Shown: positions 1 through 5,732 of the stretch, one piece after another
Numbering within the stretch: position 1 is the stretch's first letter
How the letters are laid out: each line of letters starts with the position of its first letter
From: an uncultured Coprococcus sp.
GTDB taxonomy: Bacteria > Bacillota > Clostridia > Lachnospirales > Lachnospiraceae
Reading direction: 5' to 3'
Assembly (NCBI GenBank): GCA_900557435.1
Contig: USSH01000068.1
Span: forward strand, 1 to 10,099
DNA: 10,099 nucleotides
Translations under genes and position numbers: made by a program
The notes under the pieces: model-generated
Database searches by the model: none
What the model saw: the letters and a program-made list of their open reading frames with translations, nothing else
Told to the model about the DNA's origin: nothing

Positions 1-603
1 GTACTTTTCTGTAATAAAATCAACGGCAGCTTTAACATATATCTTACTTGGATATTCCACATTGTCCGTCTGATTTTCATCTGCTGCATTATCCTCCATA
101 ATAGTCGCAAAAAGCAGCATGAGGGCACTCTGTCTCTTGACCTCATTGATACGCGTAATCTGTGAATAACTGAGCATTCTGTCGATACATTCTGTACATA
201 TGTCCATCTGCTCGATCTTTATGATAGGCGAATCTTTCTTATAGCCCATAGATTCTATAAAATCTTCTGCTCTGTATCCATGAAAACCCGCCCACATATA
301 GCTCCATGGATCATCGTCATCAGCCTTGTAGGTCGTTTCCTCTCCCGGTCTGATGATGAAGGCCTGTCCCGGCCCCAACTCATAGCTCCTGCCGCCTATA
401 GTGAATACTCCTCTGCCTTTCTTAACTATGTGGATGACATATGACTCCCTCACATATGGTCCGAACTTCCACCCCTTGATGCAATCCTCTCTGCCACAAT
501 AGTCCAGACTGATTGCGGTACCCCACATATAGGAGTTAGACAATTGGAGATCCTCCAGGCATGCAAAACCAACACTGTCTGTTAAACCAACTTTTCTTAC
601 CAT
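1..603 (-). CDS. AraC-family transcriptional regulator, partial (N-terminal sensor part only)
   Basis: Reading from the ATG at 603 down to base 1 gives 201 codons with no stop, so the gene runs off the left edge. The product matches the N-terminal cupin (AraC-binding) domain of AraC/XylS regulators. A jelly-roll-like stretch is seen at about residues 50-110, with a 'GRGVFTIGG' turn, 'LGPGQAFIIRPGEE' and the family-typical 'PWSYMWAGFHG' at 99-109. A helical linker follows (about 130-200). The last visible residues, 'YVKAAVDFITEKY', are where the two-helix-turn-helix DNA-binding domain normally begins, and that domain is outside the window. Such proteins usually sense a sugar or related ligand and regulate neighbouring transport or glycoside-degradation genes; the target cannot be told here. 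The start is supported by an AAAGGA ribosome site and a strong promoter. Family certain, ligand unknown. Confidence 0.9.
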   Translation of the reverse strand, partial: MVRKVGLTDSVGFACLEDLQLSNSYMWGTAISLDYCGREDCIKGWKFGPYVRESYVIHIVKKGRGVFTIGGRSYELGPGQAFIIRPGEETTYKADDDDPWSYMWAGFHGYRAEDFIESMGYKKDSPIIKIEQMDICTECIDRMLSYSQITRINEVKRQSALMLLFATIMEDNAADENQTDNVEYPSKIYVKAAVDFITEKY

Positions 604-654
604 AACCCGTCCTTTCTTTACTACTTCTTTGTCACCCTGACTAAACACGTTACC

Positions 655-683
655 ATTGTATCACATTGTTTAAATAATGACAA
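655..683 (-). promoter_or_regulatory. Sigma-A promoter of the AraC-family gene, extended -10
   Basis: On the minus strand a -35 box TTGTCA (678-683, five of six consensus bases) is followed by exactly 17 bases and a -10 box TACAAT (655-660, five of six). The -10 is preceded by TGA, giving an extended -10 motif (TGnTACAAT). Transcription would start near 648, leaving a leader of about 45 bases with an AAAGGA ribosome site before the ATG at 603. It lies downstream of the terminator of the preceding operon, so the regulator is probably its own transcription unit. Confidence 0.75.
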
Positions 684-711
684 AACTTTTTGTATTAATT
701 GAGCAAAAGTC

Positions 712-757
712 ACAAAAAACACAGATGCAGAGTCCCACTTGTGATGAGTCTCTGCAT
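712..757 (-). terminator. Intrinsic terminator of the zinc-ribbon/ATPase operon
   Basis: ATGCAGAG (725-732) and CTCTGCAT (750-757) form a perfect 8-bp inverted repeat around a 17-base loop. On the minus strand the hairpin is followed, after CTGTG, by a run of six T (complement of 714-719). It starts seven bases past the ATPase stop codon. The loop is longer than usual and the T-run begins a few bases late, so efficiency may be moderate. Confidence 0.6.
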
Positions 758-763
758 ATTATT

Positions 764-2269
764 TTATCTAGTCTTATACTCGTCAAATTTAAATACAAAC
801 GGTTCGTATTCGGGAAATCCTACAACTGCCTGGCCTATTTTCAGATTTGATAAATCCCAATCTTCAACCACATATGCATCTCTTCGCTCCTCAACCATGC
901 CCTTCGACTGGACGCTGGTTGCATAGACTTCAATTTTTCTGTTGGTGCCAAAATGTTGTTTTATATAGTCTCTTGATTTAGGATCATTTACCCTGAAATT
1001 CAGAGAGGTAAGAAATCCTGACAAAATACTGTTTGCCCTCTGCTCTCCATAATTATCGTATATCTGTTCTACATTCTGGATCCCGATCATGAACTTTATT
1101 CCAAGACTTCGGCCAAAATTCACAGCATCATCCACGTGTTCAAGATTTGGAAGCAATCTGAACTCATCTGTGATAAAGTATACATTTCCATCGCTGCGAC
1201 CTCTTCCAAGTGCCTCTTTTATAGCCATATCAAACATCAGGCTGTATATTGGCGTGAGCATTTCTCCAAAGCTCAGATCATATTCTATAAATATTTTCTT
1301 TCCACCCTTTTGATTTACAAGATTTCTAAGTCCCAATGTTCCCTTTTTAGCAAAATTTCCGACAAATATCTCTCTTACGACCTGCTGTAGTTCAGAGAGA
1401 ACACCCTGCGTCTGAGGCGAATCATCGTTGCTTATATAACTTGTCATAGCCTTCATATCAGAATATGAGTTTAACATTTCTCTTATATCAGAAGATGTCC
1501 TCGACTTTATGAAATCAACAAGAGCCGCATTGTTCAGATATTTTGTACTTCCTGTTTTCTTGCTATATCTTAGGAAATGCAACATGACAGCCATAAATAT
1601 ATCTCTCGCAGCATTTGGAAAAAATATCTGATTTGTATTCTCGCAAGCTTCTTTAAACAAGCTCTTTGAGATCTCCATCACACTTGCATATTGCTGTTCA
1701 CCCATTGCTACTTCATCAAATATGTTCCAGTAATCCGGTTGACCATTTACTCCCACTGAAGTATTATCGTTGCTTATGACTATATCTCCCGGCGAATAAA
1801 ATTCCTTATAGAAATCACCCTTTGTGTCAAATATAATCATGACATCATTCCTGGTAAGACTGCGCTGTATCTGTGACATTATCTGGAAAAATGTATTTGT
1901 CTTTCCTGTTCCTATACCACCTATGAGCATCATATGCCTGCTGAGCAATTTCTCTGATATTGGAATATTTCTGTGTTGTCCCTGATTGTCCACTCCCATA
2001 AAATACAGAACAGGTCTGTTCTCAACAATATTTGGTGCTGACTGTCGAAGTTCATCACCAAATAATACTGAATCCATCTGGCTTCTGTTCGCCCTTTTAC
2101 TGACGCCATTCTGATCTGTCTGGTTCTGAGGCATGTTCATTTGTCCCATCGGTCCCTGTTCATATCCGTTCTGATTCTGCATTTGCGGCATTCCATATCC
2201 ATTCTGATACGAATTGGTGTACGAATTGCCATAACGCATATTCTGCATATTTGATCCTGACAATGCCAT
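764..2269 (-). CDS. Soluble VirD4/TraG-like P-loop ATPase with Q/N-rich N-terminus
   Basis: 501 residues; ATG at 2269 preceded by GAGGGA. Residues about 8-55 are a low-complexity head rich in Q, N, M, G and Y. The rest is a RecA-like motor of the VirD4/TraG/FtsK-HerA superfamily: Walker A GGIGTGKT (117-124), the DTKGD motif (148-152) that corresponds to 'DPKGE' in coupling proteins, Walker B 'VYFITDEF' with D368/E369, and a sensor-like Gln in 'GIQN' (about 398). I see no membrane helix, whereas conjugative coupling proteins usually have N-terminal ones. No relaxase, VirB4 or mating-pair gene is nearby. Last gene of a three-gene operon, 57 bases behind the PH-like membrane protein and followed by a terminator. 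Automated annotation would probably call it a type IV secretory conjugative transfer protein; the context argues for a cytoplasmic ATPase working with the two zinc-ribbon membrane proteins. ATPase fold is sure, substrate (DNA or protein) unknown. Confidence 0.88.
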   Translation of the reverse strand: MALSGSNMQNMRYGNSYTNSYQNGYGMPQMQNQNGYEQGPMGQMNMPQNQTDQNGVSKRANRSQMDSVLFGDELRQSAPNIVENRPVLYFMGVDNQGQHRNIPISEKLLSRHMMLIGGIGTGKTNTFFQIMSQIQRSLTRNDVMIIFDTKGDFYKEFYSPGDIVISNDNTSVGVNGQPDYWNIFDEVAMGEQQYASVMEISKSLFKEACENTNQIFFPNAARDIFMAVMLHFLRYSKKTGSTKYLNNAALVDFIKSRTSSDIREMLNSYSDMKAMTSYISNDDSPQTQGVLSELQQVVREIFVGNFAKKGTLGLRNLVNQKGGKKIFIEYDLSFGEMLTPIYSLMFDMAIKEALGRGRSDGNVYFITDEFRLLPNLEHVDDAVNFGRSLGIKFMIGIQNVEQIYDNYGEQRANSILSGFLTSLNFRVNDPKSRDYIKQHFGTNRKIEVYATSVQSKGMVEERRDAYVVEDWDLSNLKIGQAVVGFPEYEPFVFKFDEYKTR

Positions 2270-2326
2270 ATATATCCCTCTCTCAACCTTACTTATCTAC
2301 CTGTTTTTTGATAGTTTATTTAATCA

Positions 2327-3589
2327 TTACGCAGACCATTTTTGAACCGCATAGTCTCCCTGTTTCTGCAGATCATCTATCATTGTTCCAATTTCGTTCA
2401 TCGCCATTACTGTGTCATCCCAAGGGAGAACCTCAGCAAATCCAGCATAATCATCGCCCGTTTTACGTCTGAACATCGCCTTCTGGCTTCCTATAACTAT
2501 TGCGCCTTCTGCTCCCGTAGTCTTGATCTTGATCACAAGATTAGGAACAAAGCAGACTATTATAAGATCCACAAGCTGAATTACATATGACAGTATAACT
2601 AATACAGCAAAGAATCCATTATTATCTGCAACTTCATATGTAACTAGAAAACATATATTTGAAATAAACGCAAATGTAAGTTTCAGCCAGAATCTCTTAT
2701 ATACAACAAATGTTGGAACAAGTCCTACTATTCCCAGCAACGTACCGACAACTGCAACCACCGTACCATTGTCAATATTTATCATGGCATCCATAAGCAG
2801 ATATAAAACTAACGCATTTAACAGTATACAGAATACAAAATTCATAATGCTGAACTTATAATCCTTGTGCATCTCTATTCCACCTATTTGGTCTAGATTA
2901 AACTGATGCTCCTGAAGTATATTTCCTGTCAGGCTGGTTCCTGCTGCCCTGAACAGAATACGTCTGTTTGTCACCATCATTCTGCCCTCAGCCTTCATGA
3001 ACTTCAGTCTGGTTCTAAGCTTGGCTATATTATACTGTTTAACAACTATTTCATTTTCTTCAGGCTGTATACAGTCTGGTACTATTGGAACATTGTGCTC
3101 ATATGGATCATCTCCACTGCTATTGGGTTCTCCAGCTCCTGTCATATCTCTTATGGATGACATAAAACTGCTAAATGACGAAGCATTGATCTTGAACGAC
3201 GGTATAATAAATGGATCTCTTTCCTTCTCATAAGGCTTCTGATACTGTCTACTCTGTGACTGACCGCCTTGATACTGATTGCCATACTGACCATTCTGAT
3301 ACTGATTGCCGTACTGGTCACTCTGGTACTGATTACCATACTGACCGCCCTGATACTGATTGCCGTATTGACCGCCCTGGTACTGATTGCCGTGCTGACC
3401 TCCCTGATACTGATTGCCATACTGACCATCCTGGGTCTGACCTCCGTACTGACCTCCCTGCATTGGATTGCCATACTGACCAGCTGCTCCATGCTGAGAA
3501 TTTGCCTGTCCCATCATCGAGCTTCTAAATCCCTCACAATCACACTGACCATTCACCATTTCTTTTCCACAGAATCTGCAAAATGCCAT
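2327..3589 (-). CDS. Zinc-ribbon, Q/G/Y-repeat, PH-like four-span membrane protein
   Basis: 420 residues. A short zinc ribbon opens the protein (C4-x2-C7 with C16-x-C18). It is followed by eight 9-residue repeats of the QYGNQYQGG type (residues 38-109), then a charged linker. Residues about 178-245 look like the first part of a bacterial PH/GRAM-like domain ('MMVTNRRILFRAAG', 'FNLDQIGGIEM'). Four hydrophobic helices follow at about 247-267, 276-297, 301-320 and 325-347. A tail of about 70 residues ('GFAEVLPWDDTVMAMNEIGTMIDDLQ') resembles the end of the same kind of domain, so the helices appear inserted into or appended within it. The zinc ribbon and repeats are probably cytoplasmic. The start at 3589 has a strong GGAGGA site; the gap to the gene before is 21 bases, consistent with one transcript. 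Function unknown: PH-like domains often bind lipid or partner proteins, but no ligand can be read from the sequence. Confidence 0.85.
   Translation of the reverse strand: MAFCRFCGKEMVNGQCDCEGFRSSMMGQANSQHGAAGQYGNPMQGGQYGGQTQDGQYGNQYQGGQHGNQYQGGQYGNQYQGGQYGNQYQSDQYGNQYQNGQYGNQYQGGQSQSRQYQKPYEKERDPFIIPSFKINASSFSSFMSSIRDMTGAGEPNSSGDDPYEHNVPIVPDCIQPEENEIVVKQYNIAKLRTRLKFMKAEGRMMVTNRRILFRAAGTSLTGNILQEHQFNLDQIGGIEMHKDYKFSIMNFVFCILLNALVLYLLMDAMINIDNGTVVAVVGTLLGIVGLVPTFVVYKRFWLKLTFAFISNICFLVTYEVADNNGFFAVLVILSYVIQLVDLIIVCFVPNLVIKIKTTGAEGAIVIGSQKAMFRRKTGDDYAGFAEVLPWDDTVMAMNEIGTMIDDLQKQGDYAVQKWSA
3263..3478 (-). repeat. Eight 27-bp tandem repeats encoding QYGNQYQGG units
   Basis: 216 bases made of eight 27-base units in frame, encoding QYGNPMQGG, QYGGQTQDG, QYGNQYQGG, QHGNQYQGG, QYGNQYQGG, QYGNQYQSD, QYGNQYQNG and QYGNQYQGG. 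Inner units are nearly identical in DNA; the first two and the SD/NG units diverge. Period is a multiple of three, so gain or loss of units would keep the frame. The repeats leave several other frames open, producing false ORFs on both strands. Confidence 0.95.
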
Positions 3590-3597
3590 AATCTTAT

Positions 3598-3603
3598 TCC
3601 TCC
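3598..3603 (-). promoter_or_regulatory. Strong GGAGGA ribosome binding site
   Basis: GGAGGA nine to ten bases before the ATG at 3589, in the 21-base gap behind the stop codon at 3611. It fixes the start just before the zinc ribbon and implies efficient translation from the shared mRNA. Confidence 0.75.
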
Positions 3604-3610
3604 ATCCTCA

Positions 3611-5287
3611 TTAGTTATTTACTCCATTCTCACATGTATATAAATCTGCGTTTCGAGAAACTACATCATTATACATCTCATCTATGCTTTTATATCCATA
3701 ATAATACCATGACGTTCCATATCCGTCCTTGTCTTCATACTCAAATGTTACCGTGTCTCCAACCGTATCATTATTCATAACATCTACAGTAACTGTTCCA
3801 TCAGTTTTAACCAGCAAATCATTATAGCTTATATACCAATAGAAAGTATTTACCTGACTTGAACTCTTGCCTTCATCAGGAGTATATGTATTCTTCACGG
3901 TTATTTTATATACAAGATATAATATATTATTTGACGCATAACTGTCATTCTGTTTTTTCACAAGGAGATAATTACCCACATAATCCATTTTCTGAAGGCT
4001 CTCTCCATCTTCTTGTTTTATACTATCTGCCGCATACGCTTTGAATTCATCCTCTGCCTGAGACTGCATTGACGCCAAACTCTCATCTGTTATCTGGCTC
4101 AGTTCCGTGACATATTTGTCAATACCTGACACTGTAAACTCTTTAGAAGTTGTCAACGGGAGCTTTCCAACCTCATTGATATACTCTTCATTCATGTTAT
4201 CCTCAGAGCCATAATAGTTTCCCGGCCTGACTGTGACCGTAACTATCTCCCCCTCTGAGAGTTCGGAACTCTTATCTAACTCGTATATCAAAGCACTGTA
4301 GTCATCTGGAATTGAAGTGATCTCCGCACATGCATTTGGATCTATTCCACTGAACGTAACTTTGAGTCCCTCAAAAGGATCAAATGTTTCTGCCTCTGTT
4401 AAATCTGTGACCTCATATTCCACATCTTCGTATTTCAACTTGTAGCCATACTTTTCAAGAGCGGCTTCATCATTGCAGTCCCACTTAAAAACTATAGTAT
4501 CACCATTGCTAAGTCCTGTGTACTTGCCATCTATTTGTCCGCCTACGCATTCATTTAAAAAACGACTAGTCATTGAGCTGTTGCTGCTACTGTCAAAATC
4601 AAAGTATTTATCTATGTATGACGTGCTTGTTGATTTCTGTATTTTCTTTTTCTTTTTTTCCAGTGCTTTTCCATAATCTGCCTCAAATTTATCATTATCA
4701 AATACCACTTCCGATTTTCCCATCGTATCATAACCTGATGCAGATAAGGACAGATAATCGTTTAAATTTATCGTAGGCTTGATCAGTATAGATAACAGGA
4801 TCAATACTATGCACACAAGCACAACCGCACCTACTGACGCCATTATAATAATATTTCTCTTCTTTATCCTCTTCTCTTCCTCTGGAGATTTAGATTGCTG
4901 GCGATTTCTGTTTTCGCCTGCCTGTTGATTCATCTGCTGTTGATTCCAATTTCCGCCTGCCTGCAGATTCATCTGCTGCTGGTTCCAATTTCCACTCGCC
5001 TGTTGATTCATCTGCTGTTGATTCCAATTTCCGCCTGCCTGTTGATTCATCTGCTGTTGATTCCAGCTTCCACCTGCCTGTTGATTCATCTGTTGCTGTT
5101 GATTCCAGCTTACACCTGCCTGTTGATTCATCTGCTGCTGGTTCCAGCTTCCGCCAGCCTGTTGATTCATCTGCTGCTGGTTCCAGCTTCCACCAGTCTG
5201 GTTTGAAACCTGTTCTACCTTATTTCCACATTCAGGACAAAACATGCTTCCATCAGGAACATTCTTTCCACATTTGCCGCAAATCAT
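3611..5287 (-). CDS. Zinc-ribbon, Q/N-repeat, single-span protein with large exterior domain
   Basis: 558 residues; first gene of the three-gene operon. A classic zinc ribbon begins the protein (C3-x2-C6, C17-x2-C20), followed by seven tandem repeats of the 13-residue GGSWNQQQMNQQA type (32-123). A basic, charged segment ends in KRIKKR (139-144), and one membrane helix spans about 145-169. The basic residues before the helix predict that the zinc ribbon and repeats stay inside and the remaining ~390 residues face outside. That part starts 'INLNDYLSLSASGYDTMGKSEVVFDNDKF', a motif recurring in zinc-ribbon membrane proteins of Clostridia, and looks mostly beta-strand. No catalytic motif is visible; a sensor, adhesin or scaffold are all possible. 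The start at 5287 is directly before the first zinc-binding cysteines, with GGGGGT about 11 bases upstream and a near-consensus promoter further up. Architecture is sure, function unknown. Confidence 0.87.
   Translation of the reverse strand: MICGKCGKNVPDGSMFCPECGNKVEQVSNQTGGSWNQQQMNQQAGGSWNQQQMNQQAGVSWNQQQQMNQQAGGSWNQQQMNQQAGGNWNQQQMNQQASGNWNQQQMNLQAGGNWNQQQMNQQAGENRNRQQSKSPEEEKRIKKRNIIIMASVGAVVLVCIVLILLSILIKPTINLNDYLSLSASGYDTMGKSEVVFDNDKFEADYGKALEKKKKKIQKSTSTSYIDKYFDFDSSSNSSMTSRFLNECVGGQIDGKYTGLSNGDTIVFKWDCNDEAALEKYGYKLKYEDVEYEVTDLTEAETFDPFEGLKVTFSGIDPNACAEITSIPDDYSALIYELDKSSELSEGEIVTVTVRPGNYYGSEDNMNEEYINEVGKLPLTTSKEFTVSGIDKYVTELSQITDESLASMQSQAEDEFKAYAADSIKQEDGESLQKMDYVGNYLLVKKQNDSYASNNILYLVYKITVKNTYTPDEGKSSSQVNTFYWYISYNDLLVKTDGTVTVDVMNNDTVGDTVTFEYEDKDGYGTSWYYYGYKSIDEMYNDVVSRNADLYTCENGVNN
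4919..5194 (-). repeat. Seven 39-bp tandem repeats encoding GGSWNQQQMNQQA units
   Basis: In-frame units of 13 residues, GG(S/N)WNQQQMNQQA; the third unit carries one extra Gln (42 bases). The sixth reads SGNWNQQQMNLQA, and a decayed eighth (GENRNRQQ) follows at the left end. Gly-Asn and Gly-Ser versions fall in two blocks, which suggests copying of neighbouring units. Each unit places one Trp in a Gln/Asn-rich background. The opposite strand stays open and yields a spurious Leu/Ile-rich reading. Confidence 0.95.
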
Positions 5288-5326
5288 AATTCATCTTACC
5301 CCCAATATCGTTATGTATACACAGTA

Positions 5327-5339
5327 TGAATAATATTCA
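5327..5339. promoter_or_regulatory. 13-base perfect inverted repeat in the leader of the zinc-ribbon operon
   Basis: TGAATA, one centre base, TATTCA. It sits between the predicted transcription start (about 5355) and the ATG at 5287, in AT-rich DNA. It could be a repressor operator or a weak RNA hairpin. AT-rich palindromes of this size arise by chance, so this is only a candidate. Confidence 0.3.
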
Positions 5340-5361
5340 CTATATAATAATACACTAAATA

Positions 5362-5390
5362 ATTATACATTTCATTTTCTGACGTAGCAA
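5362..5390 (-). promoter_or_regulatory. Sigma-A promoter of the zinc-ribbon/ATPase operon
   Basis: On the minus strand, TTGCTA (5385-5390) is followed by a 17-base spacer and a perfect TATAAT (5362-5367). The predicted start near 5355 leaves a leader of about 68 bases before the ATG at 5287. Together with the terminator just upstream (5470-5502), this marks the beginning of an independent transcription unit covering the three genes down to 764. Confidence 0.75.
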
Positions 5391-5469
5391 TACAAAATTA
5401 AGCTTTAAATCTGCTTGAAATTACATCAACGCCCGTTCTTTTGTACATGCTTTTACCTGCCGGCTACGC

Positions 5470-5502
5470 AAATAAAAAGGCTGCCTTGACAGACAACCCT
5501 TT
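5470..5502 (-). terminator. Intrinsic terminator behind the small membrane protein
   Basis: On the minus strand AAAGG-G-TTGTC pairs with GGCAG-CCTTT (one bulged G, two G-U pairs) around a TGTCAA loop, followed by TTTTTATTT. It begins 17 bases past the stop codon at 5520 and separates the YdjG-like pair from the next promoter at 5362-5390. Confidence 0.7.
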
Positions 5503-5519
5503 GTTACTTCTTTGTAATT

Positions 5520-5732
5520 TTATTTGTAATATCCGTCAAAATGATTTATCCCACTCTGACTGTCATATATCGCATGATACGACAATGTCGTATAATCTAT
5601 ATACGAAACTTCCTTCATTTCATCCTGTCCGATATTATTCGACCTCACAAGGGCTGATAAGACTATTCCTATTGTGAGAAATATTCCACATACAACACCT
5701 ATAACAACAAACACAAATACTAGCGAACCCAT
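5520..5732 (-). CDS. Small single-span membrane protein, unknown function
   Basis: 70 residues. An N-terminal hydrophobic helix (about residues 3-28, 'LVFVFVVIGVVCGIFLTIGIVL') is followed by a polar tail of about 40 residues containing several Tyr, Asp and Ser and no Cys. It could be a membrane anchor or an uncleaved signal; I see no convincing cleavage site. The ATG at 5732 lies inside the last codons of the preceding zinc-ribbon gene (13-base overlap) with AGGA six to seven bases before it, so translation is probably coupled and the two products may work together. A terminator follows at once. I do not recognise the family. That it is a real gene is supported by the overlap, the ribosome site and the membrane helix. 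Confidence 0.7.
   Translation of the reverse strand: MGSLVFVFVVIGVVCGIFLTIGIVLSALVRSNNIGQDEMKEVSYIDYTTLSYHAIYDSQSGINHFDGYYK

Noticed and set aside
699..926. Plus-strand frame of 75 codons with a hydrophobic stretch
   Set aside because: It runs over the terminator and the 3' end of the ATPase gene on the other strand, and no family resemblance is seen.
3151..3643. Long open frames across the 27-bp repeats on both strands (for example plus-strand 3269-3643 and 3211-3528, minus-strand 3151-3492)
   Set aside because: They are other-frame readings of the QYGNQYQGG repeat; monotonous Ile/Leu/Thr or Asp/Thr/Cys patterns follow from the repeat period, and the true frame has the zinc ribbon, PH-like part and ribosome site.
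3263..5194. Tandem repeats considered as CRISPR arrays
   Set aside because: Units are directly adjacent with no unique spacers, keep the reading frame and lie inside coding genes.
4895..5206. Plus-strand Leu/Ile-rich open frame resembling a membrane protein
   Set aside because: It is the complement of the WNQQQMNQQA repeats; its hydrophobicity is an artefact of Gln/Asn codons read backwards.
5398..5448. Minus-strand 16-codon frame (MYKRTGVDVISSRFKA) with an AGG-containing site upstream
   Set aside because: Too short to judge, sits downstream of a terminator and upstream of the next promoter, so it may not be transcribed.
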